A stretch of 64,000 nt of DNA from Gemmatimonadaceae bacterium. Lineage in GTDB: Bacteria > Gemmatimonadota > Gemmatimonadetes > Gemmatimonadales > Gemmatimonadaceae. Shown here one piece after another: positions 55,802-63,528 of this stretch; position 1 is the first letter of the stretch; every line of letters begins with the position of its first letter. The stretch covers positions 1 through 64,000 of the forward strand of contig JADZCT010000029.1 of the NCBI GenBank assembly GCA_020851455.1, read 5' to 3'. Both the position numbers and the translations under genes were made by a program. Below the pieces are notes generated by a model. It was given only the letters and a program-made list of their open reading frames with translations. It was not told the DNA's origin and did no database searches.

Positions 55802-56178
55802 CAGGGTGCCTCCTGGCGGTGCAACGCAAGCTCCGGGGCGTCGCCCCAGAGCCGTTCAAGCTGATAATACGACCGGAGCACGGGATGGAACACGTGCACG
55901 ACGAAGTCCACGAAATCGAGAACCACCCACCGGCCATTCGTGAGCCCGTCCGCGGCCTGCACCCGGACTCCCTTCTGTCGAAGCCGCTCGATCACGTGCT
56001 CGGCTACGCTGCGTACGTGCGTGTCTGACGTGCCGGATGCGATCACGAAGTAGTCCGTCATGTCCGTCACGCCGCGCAGGTCCAGTAGCACGACGTCGTT
56101 GGCCTTGCTGTCGAGGCACACTTCCGCGGCGAGGCGTGCCTGCGCTTCACCCGCCGACACCCGCGGGCGGCCCGTCAC
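55801..56178 (-). CDS. rsfS: ribosomal silencing factor RsfS
   Basis: 125 aa with the RsfS/YbeB/iojap pattern: DVVLLDLRGVTDMTDYFVIASGTSDTHV (parts DLRGVTDMTDYFVIASG), GLTNGRWVVLDFVDFVVHVFHP and YYQLERLWGDAP. It binds L14 and blocks subunit joining under starvation. The GTG start has only a weak SD. A TATAAT element lies 37 bp upstream. Confidence 0.93.
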   Translation of the reverse strand: MTGRPRVSAGEAQARLAAEVCLDSKANDVVLLDLRGVTDMTDYFVIASGTSDTHVRSVAEHVIERLRQKGVRVQAADGLTNGRWVVLDFVDFVVHVFHPVLRSYYQLERLWGDAPELALHRQEAP

Positions 56179-56214
56179 GGAGCCCGCGCCGGGCCGGCCC
56201 GGCGGATCATCACC

Positions 56215-56220
56215 ATTATA
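56215..56220 (-). promoter_or_regulatory. TATAAT -10 element upstream of rsfS
   Basis: A perfect TATAAT on the minus strand lies in the 72-bp rplI-rsfS gap. The -35 is weak (GGAACA at 17 bp). An 18-bp GC palindrome (56187-56204) follows in the would-be 5' UTR and could modulate transcription or translation. Confidence 0.4.
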
Positions 56221-56250
56221 GGACGTTCCCGGCCCGGTGTTCCACGGGCG

Positions 56251-56694
56251 TCACGCCTTGATGACCCAGACCTTGATCTCCGCCTTCACGTCCGCGTGTA
56301 GCTTGATCGGCACGCGGTATACGCCGAGGGCCCGGATTGGCTCCGGGAGATCTATCATCCGCTTCTCGATCTTGATGCCCTGCGCCTCGACCTGGTGCGC
56401 AATGTCGCTCGACGTCACCGAACCGAACAGCTTGCCTTCCTCGCCGACGCGCGCCGAGAAGGTGAGCGAGATCGGCTCGAGCTTCGACGCGAGTTCCTGG
56501 GCCGCGGCCCGGCGGGTGTTCTCGGCTGCCTCGAGCCGGTCCCTTTCCTGCGCGATTCGCTTGAGGTTGCCGGGCGTGGCTTCGTACGCGACGCCGCGCG
56601 GCAGCAGGTAGTTGCGGGCGAAGCCCGGCGACACCTTCACCACGTCGCCCGGGTTGCCGAGCTTCTCTATTGCTTCGCGAAGAATGACTTCCAT
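56251..56694 (-). CDS. rplI: 50S ribosomal protein L9
   Basis: 147 aa with the canonical N-domain MEVILREAIEKLGNPGDVVKV and SPGFARNYLLPRGVAYEAT, a long connecting helix, and the C-domain GKLFGSVTSSDIAHQV...RVPIKLHADVKAEIKVWVI. An SD (CTGGAG) lies upstream of the ATG. It follows the DUF2232 gene by 17 bp in the rpsF operon. Confidence 0.96.
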   Translation of the reverse strand: MEVILREAIEKLGNPGDVVKVSPGFARNYLLPRGVAYEATPGNLKRIAQERDRLEAAENTRRAAAQELASKLEPISLTFSARVGEEGKLFGSVTSSDIAHQVEAQGIKIEKRMIDLPEPIRALGVYRVPIKLHADVKAEIKVWVIKA

Positions 56695-56711
56695 GTGATT
56701 GACTCCAGGTG

Positions 56712-57752
56712 TCAGGTTTTCCTGGCGCGGGCGCGCGCGCGCCAGTCGAGCCAGGTGTCACCGACCCCCAGCCCAAGCGCCATCACGCCAAGCACGTTCC
56801 AGAACAGGACGGCAACGATCACGAGGAAGGCGCTCGCCAGCCGTCCCGGCGACACCATCCAGAGGAACACGCCCGCGCCACGAATCGTGTAGAGGGCGCC
56901 AAAGAACAGCAGGAGGTTCGCCCCGACCGCGCGGGCAGCGGCGAACCCGGGAATGAGCACGAGGGCAAGCCCGCCGACTACTCCCCAAACCATGTGGTCG
57001 TTGAAGCGAAACTCCCGGAGCCGGCCCAGCGGAGGGCCGATCCGTGAGCGACCGATCCGGTGGTACAGCGCCCACGCCACCGCCAGGGCGCCAAGCGCCT
57101 CCAGCGCCGCCAGGGCGGGGAAGAGCGTGCGCGCAGTGACAGGCAGCGACGCCAGTTGCGCGTCAACCGCCTTGGCCATCTCGCCTGCCTGGGGGTTCTG
57201 CGCGACGAAATCCTTCCATTCCGCGCGCGAGGTCATCTCCCGCCATGCGGTGCGCGATTCATCCGCGCGACTGCCTGCTTCCGCAGCGACTGCATTGGCC
57301 ACCCTGCCCGGCCCGCCTGGCACGGCCGCCGTGACAACCAGCGAAACCGCCGTTGCGATGCCGATCGCGCGCAGGGCCTGCGTGAGCATAGGTTCGGGGT
57401 GTGCGCGGCGAAACGCCACGCCGGCCCCGAAGATACCGGCCACGAGCAACGCCCACCCCGCCTGCAGCAGCGAGAACAGGCCGGCGCCTGACAGCTGGCT
57501 TACCGACCACGCCGCGACAGCGGTCCACGCGACTGCCAGTGCGCCGCGACCGCCGGCCATCCAGCCCGCAACCGAGACCGCAGCCAGCGCAGGCGCCAGG
57601 AGCAGCGCCGTCCGGTCTACCGGAAGCAGCACGCGGAGCAGCGGGGTGAGCGGCACGAGCAGCAGCGCCAGCGTAGCGAGCGCGACCTTGCCCCATCCCT
57701 GCTCGCGCGGGGATGGGACTGCGGCTGGCTCTGCCACTGCTGGCTGGGTCAT
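56712..57752 (-). CDS. DUF2232-type polytopic membrane protein
   Basis: 346 aa with about eight hydrophobic segments (VALATLALLLVPLTPLLRVLLP, LLAPALAAVSVAGWMAG, ALVLIPGFAAARAVGANLLLFFGALYTIRG, AFLVIVAVLFWNVLGVMALGLG). The C-terminal half, including FRFNDHMVWGVVGGLALVL and the pattern NLLLFFGALYTIRGAGVFLW, matches DUF2232 proteins commonly found between rpsR and rplI. The function is unknown; the genomic position is conserved in several phyla. Confidence 0.8.
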   Translation of the reverse strand: MTQPAVAEPAAVPSPREQGWGKVALATLALLLVPLTPLLRVLLPVDRTALLLAPALAAVSVAGWMAGGRGALAVAWTAVAAWSVSQLSGAGLFSLLQAGWALLVAGIFGAGVAFRRAHPEPMLTQALRAIGIATAVSLVVTAAVPGGPGRVANAVAAEAGSRADESRTAWREMTSRAEWKDFVAQNPQAGEMAKAVDAQLASLPVTARTLFPALAALEALGALAVAWALYHRIGRSRIGPPLGRLREFRFNDHMVWGVVGGLALVLIPGFAAARAVGANLLLFFGALYTIRGAGVFLWMVSPGRLASAFLVIVAVLFWNVLGVMALGLGVGDTWLDWRARARARKT

Positions 57753-57758
57753 GCGATC

Positions 57759-57980
57759 CTACGGCTGGTGGCCGCGGGTGTAAGGAAGGAGCGCGAGGTA
57801 GCGCGCCTTCTTGATCGCCGACGCAAGCTGTCGCTGGTGGCGGGCATCCACGCCAGACAGGCGGCTCGGCAGGATCTTGCCGTTGTCGGTGATGAAGCGG
57901 GCAAGGAACCGCTCGTCCTTGTAGTCCACGTAGCGGATTCCGGCTTCGGTGATGGGGCACGTCTTCTTCTGTCGGCGCAT
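57759..57980 (-). CDS. rpsR: 30S ribosomal protein S18
   Basis: 73 aa with the S18 pattern: [63 protein letters not shown] (read in parts). It lies 4 bp after rpsF, its binding partner on the 30S platform. Confidence 0.95.
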   Translation of the reverse strand: MRRQKKTCPITEAGIRYVDYKDERFLARFITDNGKILPSRLSGVDARHQRQLASAIKKARYLALLPYTRGHQP

Positions 57981-57984
57981 CGGT

Positions 57985-58350
57985 CTATTCCTCGTCCTCG
58001 TCGTCGTCCTCTGCCGCTGCGCGGCGCGCGGCGAGCTGTTCCTCGGTCATCGGCGGCGCGCCGAGTTCGTGTTCGTGCGCCGAGATCAGGTAGCGGATCA
58101 CGCTCTCGTCGAGCTTGAGCGAGCGCTCGAACTCTGGGAGCGCGCGCGGCTCGGCGTGGAACCGCGCCACGACGTAGTATCCGGTCTCCTTCGACCCGAT
58201 CTTGTAGGCGAGCTGGCGGCGGCCCCACGTGTCGAGCTTGATCTCCTGCGTGGAGCCAAGCAGGGCGTGGTGCTTCGCAAGGTGGTCGGTGACGGCGGCG
58301 TCTTCGAGCGCGGCATCGAAGATGTACACCGCCTCGTATTCACGAGACAA
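57985..58350 (-). CDS. rpsF: 30S ribosomal protein S6
   Basis: 121 aa from TTG 58350, which has a strong AAAGGAGG SD 9 nt upstream; the track start 34 codons earlier lies in the leader. The sequence [47 protein letters not shown] and LDESVIRYL is S6, with an acidic tail (EDDDEDEE). It is the first gene of rpsF-rpsR-DUF2232-rplI and has a promoter and a structured leader upstream. Confidence 0.94.
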   Translation of the reverse strand: MSREYEAVYIFDAALEDAAVTDHLAKHHALLGSTQEIKLDTWGRRQLAYKIGSKETGYYVVARFHAEPRALPEFERSLKLDESVIRYLISAHEHELGAPPMTEEQLAARRAAAEDDDEDEE

Positions 58351-58412
58351 TGGGGCAATCCTCCTTTGGTCTGGTCGCCTCCCGCGGGTTGCCGACGCGG
58401 GGGGAGGTTCGG

Positions 58413-58437
58413 GCCAGTCGGCACATTGCCCACTGGC
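58413..58437 (-). promoter_or_regulatory. candidate S6:S18 autoregulatory leader hairpin
   Basis: In the predicted 5' UTR of rpsF, GCCAGT / ACTGGC form a 6-bp stem around an inner GGC/GCC stem, leaving a CCG on the 3' side (GTGCCGACTGGC). A CCG next to a stem is the hallmark of the S6:S18 leader motif. The assignment rests on this small pattern only. Confidence 0.35.
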
Positions 58438-58458
58438 GTTTATGGGTTGCAACCTTCA

Positions 58459-58487
58459 AGTCTACCGGAATCCGGCCCTGCGGGCAA
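58459..58487 (-). promoter_or_regulatory. promoter of the rpsF operon
   Basis: On the minus strand TTGCCC (58487-58482), 17 bp and TAGACT (58464-58459) form a good sigma-70 promoter, giving a ~100-nt leader before rpsF. Confidence 0.5.
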
Positions 58488-58505
58488 CCCGCGCCGTGCG
58501 CGCAC

Positions 58506-58535
58506 CTGCCCTCGGCAGGCCCGCCGCTGTAGACT
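58506..58535 (+). promoter_or_regulatory. possible promoter of the lasso-peptide operon
   Basis: CTGCCC (58506-58511), an 18-bp spacer and TAGACT (58530-58535) lie 14 bp before the PqqD-like start. The -10 is identical to the opposite-strand rpsF promoter. The leader would be only a few nucleotides long. Confidence 0.3.
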
Positions 58536-58549
58536 CCCGTTCGACCTCC

Positions 58550-58837
58550 ATGGGATCAATAACTCTCGCCTCGCGACTGATGGCGTCGCGCGACCAGGCG
58601 TCCGCGAACGTCTCGGGCGAGTCCGTCATCCTCGGGATGAAGGACTCGACCTACTATGGGCTCGGCACCGTTGGCACCCGCATCTGGGAAATGCTCCAGG
58701 CGCCGGTCGTCCTCGGCGACGTCGTCACTGTGATGACGTCGGAGTTCGACGTGTCGCAAGAAGCCGCGGCGGCCGATCTGCTGGCGTTCGTCGCCGAGCT
58801 CGATGAGCGCGGACTGGTGGAGGTTGTTGATCCCTAG
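58550..58837 (+). CDS. lasso-peptide B1 protein (PqqD-like RiPP recognition element)
   Basis: 95 aa from ATG 58550; upstream codons in the track have no family match. The sequence is a PqqD fold: two strands (NVSGESVILGMKDSTYYGL), GTRIWEMLQAP, then a helical winged part (VTVMTSEFDVSQEAAAADLLAFVAELDERGLVEVV in parts). As a stand-alone RRE it should bind the leader peptide and hand it to the B2 protease and cyclase. It overlaps the B2 gene by 35 bp and starts the rightward cluster. Confidence 0.85.
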   Translation: MGSITLASRLMASRDQASANVSGESVILGMKDSTYYGLGTVGTRIWEMLQAPVVLGDVVTVMTSEFDVSQEAAAADLLAFVAELDERGLVEVVDP

Positions 58838-59306
58838 GGTTCCGTGGCACCGCCTCGCGACGGCCGCGGCGCTGCCGGGCGCCGAACGGTGGCTTGCCCT
58901 TCGGGCGATCGCGTGGCTTGCGCTGGTGCGACTCGCGCTGCGCTCCGGCGGCTTTGTGCGCGCGCGGCGGCTGATCGCGGGCGCCCCTCCGCTTCGCGCG
59001 CCGGGGGCGGTGGACGCCGGTATGGTGAGCCGTGCGGTGGAGCGCGCGGCCCGCGCGCTCCCGGGCAGCACCTGTCTGCACCAGGCGATCGTTGCGGCGC
59101 GGCTCTTGCGAACTGCGGGGCTGCCTGCCGAGATGACGATCGGGGTTGCCCGCCCAGCCATGGCGGGCCTGCGAACCGGCGCGGGTGACGAACCAATCGT
59201 GCCCCTCGACGCGCACGCATGGACGCGGTCGGCGGGATACGTCGTTGTCGGCAACGGCGACTTGTCGCGCTTCACGGAACTCGCAACGTTCGTCGTCGCG
59301 CCGTGA
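58803..59306 (+). CDS. lasso-peptide B2 leader protease (transglutaminase-like)
   Basis: 167 aa of the lasso B2 family, with the catalytic Cys in PGSTCLHQAI (Cys91) and His in PLDAHAWTR (His138), followed by the usual GDLSRFTELATF end. It removes the leader in an RRE-dependent way. ATG 58803 overlaps the B1 gene; TTG 58827 is an alternative start. Its stop overlaps the cyclase gene start (GTGA). Confidence 0.88.
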   Translation: MSADWWRLLIPRVPWHRLATAAALPGAERWLALRAIAWLALVRLALRSGGFVRARRLIAGAPPLRAPGAVDAGMVSRAVERAARALPGSTCLHQAIVAARLLRTAGLPAEMTIGVARPAMAGLRTGAGDEPIVPLDAHAWTRSAGYVVVGNGDLSRFTELATFVVAP

Positions 59307-61057
59307 GCGCATTCGTTGCAGTGGTCGCGACAACGGCGGGCGAGGCGTCCCTGCCCGAGTCGTGCGTGCGCCAACTCGCACTCCCCGGGGCCGGCGCCAT
59401 CAGGTGGTACTCCGTGCCCGGCTTCTCCTGCGCCGTCGCGCCTCTTCGCACGGGCGATCCGGGGATTTTCGCCGACGGCAGCTGTGTCGTCGCTGGTGAT
59501 GTTCGGCTGGACGACCGCCGTTCGCTCATCTCCGCGCTCGGAGGATCGGTCGCGGGCGCTGGCACCGTCAGCGAGCACCTGGTACTGGTGGTCGCGGCAT
59601 ACTCCGCGTGGGGAGAAGCCGCGTTCGGGCGCCTGCGGGGTGACTTCTCCGTCGTGCTGTGGGACGCGCGAACCCGCACCGCGCATGCAGTGCGCGACGG
59701 ACTGGGGGTGCGCCCCCTCTACTATTCCGGGCTGGCCGGCGGGATGGTCGCGAGCAACGTGATCAACGCGGTGCGCGCGCACCCGGCGGTGCCGGATACG
59801 CTGCATGCGCCGGCGGTTGCGTCGTTTCTCGCGTGTGGATTCAACCTCGATTCCACGACCTCCATGTTTGCTTCGATTGCCCGCCTCGCGCCGGGCACGC
59901 ACCTCACGGTTGACGCCGACGTCGGCGCGACCCGCATCGCCCGGCACTGGTCAATCCCGGACCCGGCGCCGATCCGGTTTCGTAGGGCAGACGATTACGT
60001 CGAGCGTTACCGTGATCTCCTCGGCCAGGCCGTGGCCGACCGCGTGGATCCTGCCGGGACCATGATCCTTCTGAGCGGCGGGCTGGATTCGACTTCGATT
60101 GCGGCGACGGCGCGCCGTATTGCTCCGGATGCGCGCCTGCATGCCTTGACGATGCGCGAACCCCGTGCAGAAACCGCCGCAGATATGGCCCTCGCAACCG
60201 AAGTCGCGCAGTGGCTCGGCCTGCCGCACATTCGCGTCGAGGAGTTGAGTGACACCCGTCTGGATGCTGCCGCCTCGCTTCCCGAACCGCTGGTCGGCAT
60301 GGGCATGGCGGGCTTCCAGGGGATGCTCGCGAAGGTTGCACCAGTTGCCAGCGTGGTGCTTGGCGGGGAAGACGGTGACGCTCTCTTCCACCCTGCTGGA
60401 CTGGCCGCGATGCTCCGCACGGATTCCGTGGGGCGAACGGCGTTGCGCATCCTTGCCTACATGATCCGGCACGGGCGGCGGCCGTACATGGGTTTCTGGC
60501 TCGCGCGTCGCCTCAGAGGGAGCCAAGGGGGCCGGCTGCCGCAGTCCCCTCCATGGATTCGCCCCGCGGTTCGTGCGCTGGTTCCCGCCGATACAGCCAC
60601 GGTCACGAGCCACCGTGCCCGCCCGGAAGCCGCCCGATCCCTCACGAGCCCTCTCTGGCAGGCCGTCCATGCAGGCGCCGACCGTTCGTATCACGGTGCG
60701 ACGGTCGAGTTCCGCTGGCCGCTGCTCGACCAGCGGCTGATCGAGTTCGTGTTTGCGATACCGAGCATACCGTGGTGCCAGCAGAAGTATCTGGTGCGCC
60801 GCGCGTTCGCGGCCGATCTTCCCCCCGCCGTGGTCGCGCGGCCCAAGACTCCAGCGCGCGGCTACCTGGCAACCGTGGTGCGGGGGTGGCAGGAGCTGAC
60901 GGGCGCATCGCTCCCGCAGCTCGACTCCCGCACACTCGAGTACGTTGACCCGGTGGGCCTCGGGGCGGCGCTGCGCTCGCCAGACCTCGACGCCGTCATT
61001 GCGGGGTGGCGCGCGCTAGCGCTCGACCAGTGGGTCCGGCGTGCCGAGTGTCCGTAA
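59303..61057 (+). CDS. lasso-peptide macrolactam synthetase (asparagine synthetase-like, protein C)
   Basis: 584 aa from GTG 59303. The N-terminal Ntn-glutaminase-like domain (1-~210) has Ser rather than Cys after Met, so it should not use glutamine. The C-terminal AsnB-type domain has PP-loop SGGLDS (258-263) and LGGEDGDALFHPA. Lasso C proteins adenylate the Asp/Glu side chain of the core and close the ring on the N-terminal amine. RPKTPARGY near the C-terminus and FRWPLLDQRLIEF fit the family. The flanking B1, B2 and precursor genes make the assignment firm. Confidence 0.9.
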   Translation: MSAFVAVVATTAGEASLPESCVRQLALPGAGAIRWYSVPGFSCAVAPLRTGDPGIFADGSCVVAGDVRLDDRRSLISALGGSVAGAGTVSEHLVLVVAAYSAWGEAAFGRLRGDFSVVLWDARTRTAHAVRDGLGVRPLYYSGLAGGMVASNVINAVRAHPAVPDTLHAPAVASFLACGFNLDSTTSMFASIARLAPGTHLTVDADVGATRIARHWSIPDPAPIRFRRADDYVERYRDLLGQAVADRVDPAGTMILLSGGLDSTSIAATARRIAPDARLHALTMREPRAETAADMALATEVAQWLGLPHIRVEELSDTRLDAAASLPEPLVGMGMAGFQGMLAKVAPVASVVLGGEDGDALFHPAGLAAMLRTDSVGRTALRILAYMIRHGRRPYMGFWLARRLRGSQGGRLPQSPPWIRPAVRALVPADTATVTSHRARPEAARSLTSPLWQAVHAGADRSYHGATVEFRWPLLDQRLIEFVFAIPSIPWCQQKYLVRRAFAADLPPAVVARPKTPARGYLATVVRGWQELTGASLPQLDSRTLEYVDPVGLGAALRSPDLDAVIAGWRALALDQWVRRAECP

Positions 61058-61123
61058 GAGGTGAACCACGCCTGCGCCGTGGGCTCTGTGGCGCAGGCCT
61101 CCGTGGTCGTTACTATTGTGGCT

Positions 61124-61351
61124 ATGGAACAGCAGCGGCCTCCGGCTACCGCCCCAGGCGCGTCCGTGCGGGCGGCACCGCTCCATGCCACGACTCCCGC
61201 GGACGGCCCGGGGCGCGCTGGCGCCACGCGCATGCCATACACGCGTCCCGTGCTGGTGACGCTCGGGTCGGTTGCGAACCTGACGAGAAGGGTGGACTTT
61301 AGCGGCCATCTCGATGGCGGTTGGTTTATTTTCCCGCTGCGCACGGGCTGA
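61124..61351 (+). CDS. lasso-peptide precursor (A)
   Basis: The decisive feature is YTRPVLVTLGSVANLT, which matches the lasso leader motif YxxPxLxxxGxxxxxT exactly. With Thr as the -2 residue, cleavage would give the 20-residue core RVDFSGHLDGGWFIFPLRTG. D9 then allows a 9-residue ring; cutting one residue later would give an 8-residue ring closed at the same Asp. The start is uncertain: ATG 61124 (75 aa), GTG 61061 (96 aa) or ATG 61232 (39 aa, nearest to usual precursors). It lies directly downstream of the cyclase gene. Confidence 0.85.
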   Translation: MEQQRPPATAPGASVRAAPLHATTPADGPGRAGATRMPYTRPVLVTLGSVANLTRRVDFSGHLDGGWFIFPLRTG

Positions 61352-61430
61352 CGGGCCGTCGCCGGGGCTTTGCCTGGCCTGCTTGACCTGACGAATCACT
61401 CCCCCCAAGGACGGCAGGATCGCACACTAT

Positions 61431-62372
61431 TTGGTTCACGGCGTGCGGGTGCGCGTCAACGGGCTCCTGCCGCTCGACGCCGCGGCGGTGCCCGAGGGGC
61501 CAGCGGAGGTCTTGGCTCACGCCGGGGCCGCACCGGACTGGGACCTGGAGTCGGCTGATCCTGGTCGCTTCCTCGTTTCTGCCGCCGACAACGACGCAGA
61601 CCTCGCGGAGGTCGCGTGGATGCGGGATGGCGCGGGCATCCGGTTGCGATCAACCGAAGGAGCGACATTCTGGATTTCCCGCGCGCTCGACGAGGTCTGG
61701 CTGCGCTGGAGGCCGCCGCTCACCGAGGTTGATGCCGCGCACTTCCTGCTCCAGCCCGTGCTTACGCTGCTGCTACGGCTCCGAGGGGACCTGGTGCTTC
61801 ACGCCAGCGGTGTCGTGTTTGGGAACTTCGCTGCGATAGTCTGCGGGCACCCGGGGGCGGGGAAGTCAACGGCCGCGGGTGCGTGCCTGCGTGCAGGAGC
61901 GTCGCTTCTTTCAGACGACGCCGTTCGCGTCGAGCCGGGTGATAGGGGCTGGATCGCGCACCCGGGCAACGCCAGTTGCCGCGTATGGGACAAGACTGCC
62001 GGAGTCCTGCTTGGCGACCATACGCTTGCCCCGGAGTTCTCGGCAACGTGGCGCAAGCGGGTGATCAGGCCGGCGCAGCTTGGCGCCCGGGCGGCTGCGT
62101 CGCCCGCGCGGGTGGGAGTCGTATGCGTGCTGGGAGATCGTACCGGGGAGCCCGAGCCGGCCCTCGTTCAGCTGCGCGGCTTCGAGGCGGTGCAGGCGCT
62201 CATCCCGCACACGATGCCGGCGTGGCTTCAGGACGGCGCGCTGCGGGCCAGGGAGATGCGGGCACTCGCGGCGCTTGCGGCATCGGTGCCCGTTGTGCGG
62301 CTCGTGGTGCCGCGGGACCCGGCCGCGCTCCCGCTGGTTGCGGATCTGGTTCGCGATGCCGCCGGCGTCTGA
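61431..62372 (+). CDS. HprK-like kinase of the lasso cluster
   Basis: 313 aa. It contains HASGVVFGN followed by Walker A GHPGAGKST (139-146) and an SDDAVRVEP segment, the layout of HPr-kinase-related proteins found in RiPP clusters. In studied lasso clusters such kinases phosphorylate the C-terminal Ser of the precursor. Here the core ends Arg-Thr-Gly, so the target is unclear. The start may be TTG 61431 (used) or GTG 61443. It overlaps the downstream nucleotidyltransferase gene by 17 bp. Confidence 0.82.
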   Translation: MVHGVRVRVNGLLPLDAAAVPEGPAEVLAHAGAAPDWDLESADPGRFLVSAADNDADLAEVAWMRDGAGIRLRSTEGATFWISRALDEVWLRWRPPLTEVDAAHFLLQPVLTLLLRLRGDLVLHASGVVFGNFAAIVCGHPGAGKSTAAGACLRAGASLLSDDAVRVEPGDRGWIAHPGNASCRVWDKTAGVLLGDHTLAPEFSATWRKRVIRPAQLGARAAASPARVGVVCVLGDRTGEPEPALVQLRGFEAVQALIPHTMPAWLQDGALRAREMRALAALAASVPVVRLVVPRDPAALPLVADLVRDAAGV

Positions 62373-63528
62373 CCACTTCGACCTCATTCGCGCGTGCTGC
62401 ATTCACTTTGTGCACGGCGGCGTGGGGGCGGGCGGTGGTGGCGGAACGGGCAGGGAAGAAATCGCGGCGCGCGTCGCTGAGGTCGCCGACTGGGAGGGCT
62501 TGGTGCGCGCTGCTGCGTTGCACGGCGTTGCGCCGCTGGTTGCGCGCGAAGCCGTGAGTGTGGCGGGCGATGCGATCCGCGCCGACGGCAGGGACATTCT
62601 GCGGCACGCTGAGCGGCGCGCAGCGCTCAACGGGCTGGCCGCCGTGCAGCAGATGGCGGGGCTGGCGCGTGGGTTCGAGGAAGCGGGGGTTGCCGCGCTT
62701 CCGTACAAGGGTCCCCTCCTTGCGCTCGACGCCTACGGCGACGTCGCGATGCGGGAATACTTGGACCTCGACTTCGTCGTGCCGCCCGCGGATGTCGAGC
62801 GCGCCGTGGCGGTGCTCGCCCAGGCCGGATACTCGCCGGCTGGCCGCCAGGACTGGCGTGCCGCGCGTTTCGGGAACGAGTGGACGGCGCAGGTGAGCTT
62901 CACCTGCCCTGGCGGAGCGCTGCCGGTCGAGCTCCACTGGAGGTTCTGCGACCTGAAGTTGCCGTGGAATCCCGATGTCACGGCGGTCTTCGCGAGGGCC
63001 AGGGAGCGCGGACTCGCGGGCGCGCGCGTGCGCATTCCCTCCCGCGAAGACCAGTTGCTGCTCGTCCTGTTGCACGCCGCCCGGCACGCGTGGGACCGGC
63101 TGGATGCATTCGCCTGCGCGGGCGCGCTCCTCGCTGGCGGCGTGGATGCCCCGGAGCTGATCGAGCGCGCGGCATCGGTGGGCGGAACGCGCGCATTGCT
63201 CGTTGGCATGGCTGCGGCGTCGCGCCTCATCGGCGTGGCGCTGCCGGCGGAAATCCGCGCGGGCATTGCAGCCGACCGAGCCGTCGCGCCGCTAGCCGCG
63301 GACGCCGAGGCGCGCGCGCGGCGCGGAGGCGGCGATGCGCGCCGCCAAGCCCGGCTTCACCTTGCGCTCCTCAGCTCCGCGGGCGCCCGGGCAAGGTATC
63401 TCTCGCTCGCCGCCATCACGCCGACCGCGGCGGACGTAGAGGCGGTGCCACTTCCCGGCGCGCTGCGGTTCTTCTACCCCGTGGTTCGCGTGGCGCGAAT
63501 CGCGCTTCGCGGCGTCGCTAGACGTTGA
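62356..63528 (+). CDS. lasso-cluster nucleotidyltransferase (NTP_transf_5-like)
   Basis: 390 aa from ATG 62356; the first 92 codons of the track ORF are antiparallel noise in the kinase gene. The core [28 protein letters not shown] is read here as [13 protein letters not shown] and [10 protein letters not shown], with the D-x-D of nucleotidyltransferases. [13 protein letters not shown] follows. This family sits beside HprK-like kinases in lasso clusters. For pseudomycoidin the pair has been linked to phosphorylation and further decoration of the peptide. The 3' end overlaps the convergent ychF by 11 bp. Confidence 0.8.
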   Translation: MPPASDHFDLIRACCIHFVHGGVGAGGGGGTGREEIAARVAEVADWEGLVRAAALHGVAPLVAREAVSVAGDAIRADGRDILRHAERRAALNGLAAVQQMAGLARGFEEAGVAALPYKGPLLALDAYGDVAMREYLDLDFVVPPADVERAVAVLAQAGYSPAGRQDWRAARFGNEWTAQVSFTCPGGALPVELHWRFCDLKLPWNPDVTAVFARARERGLAGARVRIPSREDQLLLVLLHAARHAWDRLDAFACAGALLAGGVDAPELIERAASVGGTRALLVGMAAASRLIGVALPAEIRAGIAADRAVAPLAADAEARARRGGGDARRQARLHLALLSSAGARARYLSLAAITPTAADVEAVPLPGALRFFYPVVRVARIALRGVARR

